The notes under the pieces are model-generated. The model had not been told where the DNA came from and did not search any database. It was given only the letters and a program-made list of their open reading frames with translations. A stretch of 64,000 bases of DNA from Isoetes taiwanensis (lineage: Eukaryota > Streptophyta > Lycopodiopsida > Isoetales > Isoetaceae): NCBI GenBank assembly GCA_021234155.1, contig JAJEKV010000086.1:3273461-3337460 (forward strand). Reading direction: 5' to 3'. Position 1 is the stretch's first letter, and the number at the start of each line of letters is the position of its first letter. Below are positions 55,160-64,000 of the stretch, one piece after another. The position numbers and the translations under genes are program-made.

Positions 55160-56208
55160 ATGGCAAGGACCAAACAAACAGCTAGGAAGTATAACGAGCG
55201 ACCCACGCTCTCGATGGCACAAGCAGCAGCGGGTCGGCATACGAAGAGGATCCCGAAGCACCTTCGGCCGAAGCCGGGCGATGAGGAGTCCCCCGCCAAC
55301 AGCAGCAGCAGCAAGGACTCCTTCCATGATGCCGAGGAGAATCTCAGCAGCAGTTCTCCGTCGGCAGGTACTCAAAGAACCGGCGAGTCTCGCCATTTCG
55401 GGCCCTCAGACACCGAGGTAGAAGAAGAGGTGGAAGAGCAGGTCCAGCAGCAGGTAGAGGGAAAGGAGAAGGTTGCGGAGTGGCCAGAAGAGAGGGCCGC
55501 GAGGAAGAAGAGGGAACAGGAGCGGGAGCTGCGGCAGCAGGAGCGAAGGACAAAGAGAAGAAACGACGCCCTGCCGACCGTCGCGGATCGGTGAGCCTCC
55601 GGCCGAGGAAGAGCAGGTGGATGAAGTTGAAGAGGAGGAAGAAGAGCAGGAGGAGGGCGCAGACCCAAGGCCACCTTACCCAAGCGGGGCCCGAGCCACC
55701 TAGGGTGGTTAAGAAACGTATATGGGCGAAATGATCCTTCGCCTTTGAAGGAGGACCGCCTCACTAACGCCGCCTTCATGCATTAATAATACCCGCCGCT
55801 GGACGAGGTATAATGATTGGTACCGACAAAAACGCCCAATGCACCGCGGGAGGGGGGCCGCCACCAAAGAAGCAGCCAAGCCGCCGCCACAACCCCGTGG
55901 TTTAAGAAAGTCCACCATGGGCCTAACTCCCCGCACCGAAGTTTTTCGGAGATTAAGCACTTTCAACAAAGGCACTAATCTCCCCTCGATTAGGAAGGCA
56001 CCGCTTGAGCCGCCTGCGGAGGTGTTGCAGAGTTCGCCACGACTATAGGGTGGCGTCGCTCACAACCCGGGTGTTGCAGGTAGCCGCTGAGGCCGAGCTC
56101 ACCCAGTTGTTCGAAGAGGGAAACCTCTGCGCAATCCATGCGAAGAGGGTGACCCTGATGCCCAAGGATATACACTTGGCGCGTCGCATCCGCAAGGAAT
56201 ACCCTTGA
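55160..56208 (+). pseudogene. Histone H3-like gene carried inside element B, frameshifted
   Basis: The ATG frame at 55160-55594 starts MARTKQTARK, identical to residues 1-10 of processed or unprocessed H3 (Met plus ARTKQTARK), but the H3 Ser10 position is Tyr. It then has a Ser-rich stretch and a long charged, E/Q/R/K-rich segment, continued after a frame slip by EEEQVDEVEEEEEEQEEGAD. The fold follows in three frames: FKKVHHGPNS and SFSEIKHFQ (alpha-N), [17 protein letters not shown] (alpha-1), then [40 protein letters not shown] and RKEYP (alpha-2, alpha-3). Canonical H3 is about 135 residues; here an acidic insertion of roughly 200 residues separates tail and fold. At least three indels break it. 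It lies 570 bp after the primer site and upstream of gag, same strand. It could be a captured host H3 or CENH3-like gene, or an accessory gene of the element. Confidence 0.85.
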
Positions 56209-56850
56209 AGATGATGTACTTATTAAGTTTTTTTTATATAGATACAAAATTTTGTTGTAAACTGATCTTAATTCTTGCATGAAAATGTGTTTAAGTAGCT
56301 CAAATTTTAGTTTAATTTTGACCATTAAAATTGGGATGATGAAAGAAAAATTAGTTAGTTAAAAATCCTAACTTAATTAGTAAAAAATTGCAAAAAAATT
56401 AATTAAAACCGGTCGCGTCAAGAAAACCCATCTGCGCCGCGGACGGCCGGGGCGGTTCTTGCATACGCAACCCGATTTCGCCATTCTATAGCTACTAATC
56501 CATGTCCAAATTAAGTAACAAAAGTTGCTAATTAAGTTAGAATCACGCTAAGAGTCATGTTAGGATCTTTTAATTCCCAAAAACTCTTCACAAAAGGGGA
56601 AATAACCCGAAATCGGTGCGTCGTGCCCACTCCCACCCGCGACGACGAGCCATTCTAGCATAACGCCACCGATTTAAATCTAATTTTGCCCAGATTGACC
56701 AATTTCGACACAACAAACTGCAATGTATGTTTCTTGCTTTGTTTTGTCTAGAATTGCACTTCATGATAGTTCATTTGGACAACCATGGCCATAGATTCGA
56801 AGTCTGCCCTATCAAGAACCTTTGTGCACGGAACCCGAGGCACCCCTAGT
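56209..56850. other. AT-rich spacer between the H3-like block and the next ORF
   Basis: No coding recognised; a T-run and AATTAATT-type sequence. Confidence 0.5.
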
Positions 56851-56852
56851 CT

Positions 56853-56866
56853 ATAAAAAGGGCCCT
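56853..56866 (+). promoter_or_regulatory. Strong TATA-box candidate inside element B
   Basis: TCTATAAAAAGGGCCC lies about 115 bases before the ATG at 56970, a typical distance for a core promoter plus short 5' UTR. An internal promoter is unusual for a Ty3/gypsy element. Confidence 0.5.
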
Positions 56867-56969
56867 CATTTGTCATTTTCTCCCCACTAAAAGTGCTCTC
56901 AACCCCTTTGGCGATTTCCTAGGCCTTTGCTTATCTCCATCAGCCATTTTTCATAGCCACTTCGGCTCA

Positions 56970-57845
56970 ATGGCACCATCAAGCTTTGTTAGATGGTACA
57001 ATGACTCCAATCACATCCGTGAATTTCCTGCTGAGCAAGCCTTTCATGTCTTTGATCATCTCTTTGATCTTCATGCCACCTTAACCAGAACTCCTTACTA
57101 CACTGACATCGCCTCATCAATATGATCGAAAGACATTCTACCCGGGGAAGTTAGCTTGCCACCTAGGGGAGGGAAATGGGTTTCCTTAGACACTCTTGCC
57201 CAAGCCGTAGGTGGGGGAGCCAGGGGCAAGAGTAGGCTGTGGGATAGAACCAGAAACATGCCAGACTACATAACCTGTAAGCACCATAGGCATAGGTACG
57301 TCTCAAACCAGGCAGCCTTAGCCTTGTTCATGCAAGATGCAGGCGCCAACCAACCAGGCGAAGCCGTCGATTCAACCCTTGGATTTAGCACCTCGACACT
57401 CGAAGGCAGCAAATAGGTATCCACGAGATCGAGACGGTAGTCTGAATACCACGGCTTCACATCACAAACACCTATGTTGCTTGATTGAACGGGATTACGA
57501 GGAGGAAGAGGAAGAGAACCCAAGTTGGGAGATAAGGGAGGCAAGAAGGATGGAGAGGCGTCTGCTCGCCAAAGAATGAGGTGCTAAGGCGAGACTTGAG
57601 CGCCAATAGGTATCACGGCCCTCACCCCGGTGATCATCGACGGGGAGTACATATTCGCCACCGACATCCTTAACCTTCCCTATTGCCAAGAGGAGAACCT
57701 CAGGATGGACGAGCTCCTAGGCCTAATTGCACAGGAACAGGGTAGCGACTTCATCGACTACTCCTACCAGGGAGATCCCAAGGGAGGTAGCCGGCGACAC
57801 TCCTATGCGGGGAAACTATGTCGGATATCCGGGCATACCAAATAG
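56970..57845 (+). pseudogene. Unrecognised ORF block 1 in element B
   Basis: From ATG 56970 the frame reads MAPSSFVRWYNDSNHIREFP, AFHVFDHLFDLHATL, TGA at 57123, then LPPRGGKWVSLDTLAQAVGG and a stop at 57414. Protein-like sequence continues in another frame (RYPRDRDGSLNTT, ERDYEEEEEENPSWEIREAR) to 57579, and again in the first frame (VIIDGEYIFATDILNLPYCQ, DELLGLIAQEQGSDFIDYSY) to 57845. So one long protein seems to have been broken by a few indels and stops. I recognise no family. It precedes a second block in the same direction and both precede gag. Confidence 0.45.
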
Positions 57846-58498
57846 ATAAGGCGATGTTTCAACAACAGCAACCCGACATTCGAAAGAGGAATTCCGGAGA
57901 TCCAAAGCGGGTTGTACAAGCCGGAAGAGGCCCAAGTTCAAGCCCACCAGTCCGCTCCATGAGCATGCGTGAAGCATCGAGCAGCATTAACCTGGAAAAC
58001 GCAGCAACAACGTGGAGGGACCACGAAGATCTTACAGCAATAGATATCTTCGGTGAGGCAGCTCGCAGGAGAGGCACCGGAGCCACGGGGCCACACAGGG
58101 GTAAATCACTCAGGTACTATCTTCCGGCCCTTAGCCAGGGGCAGATGATAGTCTTTCACAAGGAGTTCAGCCCAAGGGGTGAGGAATCGATTAAGCTCCT
58201 TATAGCACTTACAGGGTTTGGGCAGCATGCCAAGATAGATGTCGGAATGGACCATGTTATACTCTTCAAGAGATCCGTAGCCCTTCATGCCCTCGACTTC
58301 GCAAGGGGCCACCTCAGGGATGCGCACTTGTCAGTGGTGGCGGCAAATGCACCAGAACTTCCAGCACCACAGGTGGCAAGAGCATTGGAGGGAGGATCGG
58401 CGGCCAGAATCCTGCAGAACATGGGCAAGGGCACAACATTCAAGAAAATCAAGAACTTCAAGCGACATCGTTTATGGAAGATTTGTTTGTTAAGTTAA
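57818..58498 (+). CDS. Unrecognised ORF block 2 in element B (226 codons)
   Basis: The longest intact frame before pol. It starts with an ATG overlapping the end of block 1, has a Gln/Ser-rich basic start (FQQQQPDIRKRNSGDPKRVV), then SLRYYLPALSQGQMIVFHKE, SIKLLIALTGFGQHAKIDVG, HVILFKRSVALHALDFARGH and a basic C-terminus (TTFKKIKNFKRHRLWK). The middle is predicted compact and helical and might be a nucleic-acid-binding or capsid-like protein, but that is inference from composition only. It is probably the continuation of block 1 after a frameshift. No known domain recognised. Confidence 0.5.
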   Translation: MSDIRAYQIDKAMFQQQQPDIRKRNSGDPKRVVQAGRGPSSSPPVRSMSMREASSSINLENAATTWRDHEDLTAIDIFGEAARRRGTGATGPHRGKSLRYYLPALSQGQMIVFHKEFSPRGEESIKLLIALTGFGQHAKIDVGMDHVILFKRSVALHALDFARGHLRDAHLSVVAANAPELPAPQVARALEGGSAARILQNMGKGTTFKKIKNFKRHRLWKICLLS

Positions 58499-58763
58499 TT
58501 TAAGTACACTGTAACTCTTTCTTAAGTATTATCATGTAGTTCATTAAGTGTACCCCTATATACTAATTAATGTATTACCATGATTTTGACTTGTAAATGA
58601 AGTTTTCATATGATTTCTTTTGTACCTAACAACAATTTAATTGTAAGCAAAAGTGACTATTGTCTAATGTAATAACTTGTATTGATGATCAACCCTTGCA
58701 GCAAGGAACTCAAGTGCAGGATCTCAGGACCAGCACCGACAACGCAATTGGGTACCAAGGAAT
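58499..58763. other. AT-rich gap before gag
   Basis: Resembles an intron or 3' UTR; it ends with an acceptor-like CCCTTGCAG at about 58702. Confidence 0.35.
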
Positions 58764-59716
58764 TTGTTTGGCAGAGAACCAGAGGATTTTGAGCATGATA
58801 TGTCACCAGAGGTAGTCAACGCAAGGTTGGTGCAGATGAGGAACCAGATGCAACACCTCATCAACTGGGCGACACCTCTGATGAATGCACAGGAAGATGG
58901 TCCTCCACCTCCACCTTGTCCTCCAGGTGGTGACGAAGTTCCTCAGCAGGAAGGGGAGGGCAACCACGGGAACGTCAGGGATAAGAGACGGAGAAGGAGA
59001 ACCAGGAGCCCATCATCTTCTTGCTCCAGCTCATCAGACAGTTCTTCCAGTGAGGACAGCTCTAGCTCCGACAGTCAGTCCGATACATCTAGAGCAAGGA
59101 AAAGGGCAAGAAAGATGGATGATTATCAGAAAAAGGTGGATAGTGCTATGAGCAATGTATGGAAGACAAGGAAGTCGGGGCGATTCTCGGGGAAAGACAG
59201 GTCGGGTATGGAGGTGAAGCATGGCTTGATGAAATGGAAGAATTTGGCAACTCCTACGGTATGAAAGATAAGGATATAGGGAAAGTTGTTACAGCTAACC
59301 TTATTGGACCGGCAAGGATCTGGTGGAAGGGATATGCTAAGTCTAACAAGCTGAAGAGGAACAATTGCAGATTTAAGACCTTCAAAGAAAGCTTTAAAGT
59401 AAGCACTATGTGCCAAGGTCTCATACTAGTAGGCGATCCAAAGCCAGCTTTTGCAAGGTTGAATCAGGGTAGCTTGTCTGTAGCTAAGTATACCGGCGAA
59501 AGAATTCATGCGACTAAGGCTCCATGTTCCCGAGTCTCGGAAAGGCAAGCGTGGATACCTACATTGAGGGTTGAACAAAGAATATCAAGAGGCTTGTTAG
59601 AGCAATCAACCCAAGGTCGGGCTCTTGAGGCCGAAGATAAAGCTATAAGTTTGAGGAGGCACCAAAGAACTCCAAAGAGAAGCAAATCAACCTTCAGGGT
59701 AAGAGTTCAGGCGTGA
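58764..59716 (+). pseudogene. Gag of element B (two frames)
   Basis: The first frame (58764-59264) begins MFGREPEDFEHDMSPEVVNA and continues through Pro-, Arg- and Ser-rich low complexity to DDYQKKVDSAMSNVWK. After a slip near 59170-59220 the capsid domain follows: EAWLDEMEEFGNSYGMKDKD, GKVVTANLIGPARIWWKGYA, FKTFKESFK and LNQGSLSVAKYT, the retrotransposon-gag signature (G..A..WW..., F..F...F, Q...SV..Y). The frame ends at 59716. A zinc-knuckle remnant QCFRPGHRTHDC is at about 59905-59940, with the first Cys lost. Gag forms the particle. Frameshifts indicate a dead copy. Confidence 0.85.
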
Positions 59717-60109
59717 TCGGGGGGCAATATCGTAGGGTAAGCAATCGCCAGCTACACCATCGAGGGTCAGCAGCAAGGTAAGGATCGAGAACAAAGCTTT
59801 TGGGGACCGTAAGCCACATAATGCATCGGGGCGATTGGTTTTAAGCATCTCCTAGACAACTGCCGGAAGGAAAAAGAGACAGGAATGCATAGAGAAAAAG
59901 TTATGCTTCAGTGCTTCCGGCCGGGGCACCGAACACATGATTGTCCATTCACATACAACCAAATTTGGCGGAGCTTTATGGATTGGGATTCCGACGAATT
60001 TATGAAGACGACGACCAGCCAGGAGGCCCGAGGACTTCATAGATGGTGAGTGCCACATATGTGCAAACATTGAGTCAGGTGATATTGAGAATCAGTCGAC
60101 TGTCATCGC

Positions 60110-60605
60110 GGCTGATGGGATCATAGATAGTAATCCATATGTAGTCCTCATAGATACAGGTAGCTCTCACAATTTTGCATCTCCTAGGCTGGCTGCTCTA
60201 ATGAAGAACAAGGTATTGGAGTCTAAGCCAAGGCCAGTGGCTATGGCAAACGGCGCCATTCGACACACTAAGGGGAGGAGGATCATCTTTGACATAGACC
60301 TTAGTGGGGCTAAGTGGCCGATGGGAGCGGAAGTCATGGATATCGGAAGATATGATCTGATAGTGGGGATGGAATTTTTGAAGCCAGCCAAAGCCATGAT
60401 TGATTGCGACCGGAATGAAGTCACCATGGCGGCACCAGACGGCAGCAAATTGATAGTCAAAGGTAAGAAGCTAGATTCCCCCGTGCAATGTATCTCTTTG
60501 AAGCAGCTAAGGAAGAGTATAGAAAGGAATAAGGTGGACTACATCTTGAGGATGGAATCAGTTGAGCCAGGCAAGCAGGAGGGAAGTGACCCAAAGGGGA
60601 ATTAG
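60110..60605 (+). pseudogene. Aspartic protease region of element B pol
   Basis: VVLIDTGSSHNFASPRLAAL holds the active-site D-T-G at about 60150. FDIDLSGAKWPMGAEVMDI, then YDLIVGMEFLKPAKAMIDCD, is the usual C-terminal half of gypsy proteases (ILGMDWL-type). The frame runs directly into RT, interrupted only by a TAG at 60603-60605. Confidence 0.85.
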
Positions 60606-61829
60606 TTGCCCAGGCAGATAGCAAGGCTTATTTCAGAGTTCAAGGATGTATTTCCGGATGAAATCCGGCAGCTGCCATCTTATAGGGGTGTGGAATGTGA
60701 GATCACATTGGCTCCGGATGCGAAGCCTACCAGTAAGGCGCCATATAGAATGAGCACCCTGGAATTGATTGAGCTCAAGAAGCAGCTTCAGGAATTGCTC
60801 GAGCTTGGATTTATAAGAGCAAGTGTGTCTCCTTTCGGGGCACCTATACTCTTTGTGAAGAAGAAAGATGGGAGCTTAAGAATGTGCATAGACTATCGCC
60901 AGCTCAACAAGCAGACGATAAAGAACAAGTATGCATTGCCAAGGGCAGATGACCTAATGGACCAGTTACAAGGAGCAAAGGTATTCTCTAAAATTGATTT
61001 GAGGTCAGGATACCACCAGATAAGAATAAAAGAAGAGGATATCCATAAGACCGCTTTTAGAACGCAGTATGGTCATTTTGAGTTTACAGTAATGCCCTTT
61101 GGATTGTCGAATGCTCCAGCAACCTTTATGCGCCCCATGAATGATATCTTCAGAGACTTCTTGGATGAGTTTGTTATTGTCTTCTTCGACGACATTCTAG
61201 TCTACAGCAAGTCCCTTGAGGAGCATTGTCAGCATCTCAGGAAAGTGTTGGAGAAGTTAAGACGTCATAGGTTGTATGGGAAGCTCTCCAAGTGCCACTT
61301 TGCAACAGGCCGAGTGGAATATTTGGGGCATGTAGTAACATCTGAGGGAATCTCCACAGATCCATCTAAGATTGAGGCAATAATTGATTGGCCAGCTCCA
61401 AGGAATGTAGCAGAAGTAAGAAGCTTTCTCGGGTTGGCGGGATATTACAGAAAGTTCGTGAAGGACTTTGCTAAGTGGGCGTCCCCTCTGTCGGACCTCA
61501 CCAAGGCCAAGAAGATTAAGGATTGGACTAGCCATTGGTTAGAGAAAGTCCAAGCTTCCTTCGAGAAGCTTAAGGAGGCCTTAACAACAGCACCAGTGCT
61601 TGTTCTCCCGGATCCGAGTAAAGATAAGTTGGTAGCATCAGATGCGAGTAAAATAGCAACAGGAGCAGTCTTGATGCAAGAAGGAAGGATAGTCGCCTAC
61701 GACTCGAAGAAGATGAACGACGCCGAGCAATGCTACCCAACCCATGATCAGGAGCTGCTAGCCATTGTCAGGGCGTTAAGGATATGGAGGCATTATTTCT
61801 TTGGGAAGGAAGTTTCAGTTGGATCTTGA
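60606..61829 (+). pseudogene. Reverse transcriptase and RNase H of element B
   Basis: A 407-codon frame without ATG at its start, continuous with protease apart from one TAG. It contains [73 protein letters not shown] and the active site [14 protein letters not shown] (FFDD for the usual YVDD/FIDD). The thumb has [11 protein letters not shown] and [14 protein letters not shown]. RNase H has [14 protein letters not shown] and [19 protein letters not shown]. These are chromovirus-like Ty3/gypsy signatures. After 61829 the frame slips. Function in the family: cDNA synthesis from genomic RNA. Confidence 0.95.
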
Positions 61830-62173
61830 TCACGAGCCTTCAAGATCTCTTCACCCGCCCACTCCTCAACTTAAGGCAAAGGAGGTGGATGGAATTCCTT
61901 GAGGAGTATGATTTTGATATTATATATAAGCCCGGCAAGCTTAATGTTGTAGCAGATGCCCTCTCCAGGAGACCATTTCAGACAAGGACGCATTGTAATG
62001 CGATTTCCACTCTTTCGAGTGAGTTTGGCAAGAAGATTGAAGAGTCCTTGCCGACGGATGTGGACTTCAAGGAGGTGTGGGAAAGCCTCTCCAAGGAAGC
62101 CGAATCAGATAAAGAGCGGGAAGCCTTCAAGCATTATAAGAAGGAAGACAACTTTGTTGTATCACAAGCATAA
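61784..62173 (+). pseudogene. RNase H end and connection to integrase
   Basis: In a new frame: SLQDLFTRPLLNLRQRRWME, then FLEEYDFDIIYKPGKLNVVA and DALSRRP, the standard end of the gypsy RNase H region (Q..LN.RQ.RW.E.L..YDF.I.Y.PGK.N.VADALSR). Confidence 0.9.
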
Positions 62174-62176
62174 GTT

Positions 62177-62896
62177 GTGTGTGCCCTCAATCATCGGGGG
62201 GTAAGGAAGTTAATTCTTCATGACACACATAACAGCCCAATAGCGAGGCATGCTGGCTTCATGAAGACCTATTTCAAGATTCGAAGTAGTTACTTCGCCG
62301 GGAATGAAGAGGCGATAGCTGCATATATTCGGGATTGCCCGGTTATGTCGGCCGGACCAAAGCGGAGCAACCGATTCGGGTGCTCTTGAGCCATTGGGGT
62401 GCCAAATGCAAAGTGGGAGGTCATAAGCATGGATTTCATCACAGGTCTCCCTAGAACTCTTCGAGGCAAGGATGCATTGATGGTTGTCGTAGATAAGTTA
62501 TCTAAGATGGCACATTTCGTGCCTTGCAAGACTACTGACACCGCATTAGATACTGCCAAGTTATTTGTGAAGGAGATTTTTAGGCTCCATGGCATGCCTC
62601 GGGAGATAATATCAGATAGAGATTCTAAGTCCTTTTGGCAAGATCTCTTTAGCACCATTCAGACGAAGCTCTCCATGAGCACGGCATATCATCCCCAGAC
62701 GGAGAGGACGAATCGGATCATTGAAGACATGCTTCGAAGTTATGTGTGGAACAAGCAGTCCAAGTGGGATGAGTATATCCACTTGGTGGAATTCGCCTAC
62801 AATAGTGCCAAGCGGGGAGTCTTCTCGGATGTCTCCTTTCATGGTAAATTACGGGTACCGATGCTTAACCCCTCGACACCGGCACAATCACATTAG
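62177..62896 (+). pseudogene. Integrase of element B (zinc-binding and DDE core)
   Basis: The zinc-binding part gives LILHDTHNSPIARHAGFMKT and YIRDCPVMSA, with the last Cys replaced by Met. The core frame (62399-62896) gives WEVISMDFITGLP (first Asp), REIISDRDSKSFWQDLF (second Asp), and STAYHPQTERTNRIIEDMLR (Glu). A stop separates the two frames near 62390. The frame ends at 62896 before the last core segment. Integrase inserts the cDNA into host DNA. Confidence 0.9.
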
Positions 62897-63050
62897 TGGT
62901 CGAAGGTAGAAGTATCCCAGCCCGGATGTTAGGGGATATCGCGGCAGCTAATGGAAGAAGTAAGGGGTTACTTATTGGCAGCAAGAAGTCGGCAGAAGAG
63001 TGTAGCCGACAAGCACAGGACCGTAAGGGAGTTCAAGGTAGGCGATAGAG

Positions 63051-63494
63051 GTGAAGCAAGCCAAGCTGCGGATTGGGAGTTGCAAGAAGCTTGCCCCTAG
63101 GTGGGCTGGTCCGTTCAAGATTTTGGAGAGAGTGGGCTCCCAAGCCTACAAGTTGGATCTTCCAGCCCATCTCAAGGTTCACAAGGTCTTCCACGTAAGT
63201 TTATTAAAAGGCACAATCCTAACCACGAGGAGGTTTTGGATACTCCAACCTTGTTGGAAATGGCCGGAGGAGCAAGTAGAAATAGTGCACGAGTTACTTC
63301 TTGATAAGTCATTCAAGAAGACTAGGAGGTCTCAGTTCCTCCAATATTTGGTTAAGTGGAAGCACTTACCCGTGGAGGACGCGACATGGGTATTGAAGCA
63401 AGATTTGGAGAAGCAATACCTAGAGTTTATGAAGAGTTTGATGGGCGAGTCGTCTCTGACTTGGTCGACCCCGACTTGCCAGGTGGTTAGCTAG
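63051..63494 (+). pseudogene. Integrase C-terminus: GPY/F motif and chromodomain of element B
   Basis: LAPRWAGPFKILERVGSQAY, then KLDLPAHLKVHKVFHVSLLK, is the GPY/F module. After it, VEIVHELLLDKSFKKTRRSQ, then FLQYLVKWKHLPVEDATWVL and KQDLE, is a chromodomain (YLVKWK....EDATW). In chromoviruses this targets integration to chromatin carrying methylated H3. It is separated from the integrase core by a frame break. Confidence 0.9.
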
Positions 63495-63559
63495 TATGTT
63501 GTTAGTTAGCCTTAAGCCTGGCGCATGCATTCTAGTTAGTAGGGTGCATGTGCGGTAAC

Positions 63560-63880
63560 CCTGGATGGATCGTGTGGGCGATGATGGGATCGCCTTTAGG
63601 GCATTCTCTAGGCCACACGCGCACCAAAAGAGTGCGCATGACCATTAGGGTCATGTGAGTGAGAATGAGGCATGGTGGGCGATGATGGGACATCGATCGG
63701 ATGATCTCTATGCCCGCGATCGAGAATGCGCACACCTGGTCGTAGGAGGGTCATGGTGAAGGTTAAAGTGATCATGCGCGATGATGGGATCGTGAGACGT
63801 TCCCTAGCTGAAACCCTCCGGGGGATCGTGTACAAGGTAGCACTCGATCATGGGCGATGATGGGAGCATCTTGAATGATC
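63560..63880. repeat. Divergent tandem repeats in the element B 3' region
   Basis: GGGCGATGATGGGA or near variants recur at about 63577, 63680, 63777 and 63855, each followed by ATCG-rich sequence. The GGAGGTAAGGGGGGTGGTCC at the window edge may be near a polypurine tract, but no LTR is visible. Confidence 0.7.
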
Positions 63881-64000
63881 CCTAAGCTCAAATCCGAAAG
63901 GGCCATGATCTTGGGCAAGATAGTAGGACAACCTTGAGCCAGTAGTTCGGCTCAAGGAGGTAAGGGGGGTGGTCCCCTAAAACCACAAATTATTAACTAA

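Noticed and set aside
55160-55594. Reading the MARTKQTARK frame as ordinary gag
   Set aside because: No capsid motif; the true gag capsid signature lies at 59220-59480, and the H3 fold follows this frame.
55344-55779. Minus-strand frames opposite the H3-like gene
   Set aside because: Mirror frames of GC-rich, Glu/Arg-rich coding; no independent features.

Overview
The window is nuclear DNA from a land plant with a large, transposon-rich genome. The evidence is a seven-exon GT-AG gene for a plastid BASS-type transporter, a pentatricopeptide-repeat (PPR) relic of the plant organelle type, a chromodomain Ty3/gypsy retrotransposon, a plant L1-type LINE, hAT and Helitron elements, and AT-rich spacers. 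The PPR style and element mix would suit a fern or another non-angiosperm, but that is a low-confidence inference.

Layout. 1-1345: a Helitron 3' end. 1346-4400: a diverged segmental duplication whose second copy preserves the empty Helitron site. 6828-8317: a fragment of a TIR transposon family seen again at 37.3-41.2 kb. 8619-13604 (minus): an L1-type LINE between 17-bp target-site duplications. 14359-17189 (plus): the best intact host gene, BASS1-like, followed by a long inverted repeat. 19.8-21.3 kb: degenerate satellite and minisatellite DNA. 22.2-23.7 kb: exon relics (psq-type HTH and a coiled-coil tail). 23911-30471: a probable Helitron holding exon-like host fragments and a nested hAT element with a perfect 8-bp TSD. 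30495-31657 (minus): a short-chain dehydrogenase/reductase gene, with part of it duplicated at 32.9 kb and two foldback elements between.

35570 to beyond 64000 is a nest of LTR retrotransposons. Element A has a 5' LTR from 35570 to 42175, interrupted by a tandem pair of small elements and by a 3.9-kb TIR transposon. Its internal region is largely non-coding and holds a PPR relic. Its 3' LTR starts at 51933 and is interrupted at 52941 by element B. Element B is a chromodomain Ty3/gypsy element: 5' LTR 52941-54586, initiator-Met-tRNA-type primer site, gag, protease, RT/RNase H, integrase and chromodomain. Its 3' LTR lies outside the window.

The standout is in element B between primer site and gag. 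A reading frame at 55160 starts with exactly the histone H3 N-terminus (MARTKQTARK), runs through an acidic, charged insertion, and is followed by a recognisable but frameshifted H3 histone fold ending at 56208. A second, unrecognised coding block (56970-58498) with its own TATA box lies between this and gag. A chromodomain retrotransposon carrying an H3-like gene is, to my knowledge, not a described arrangement. Both blocks are damaged in this copy.
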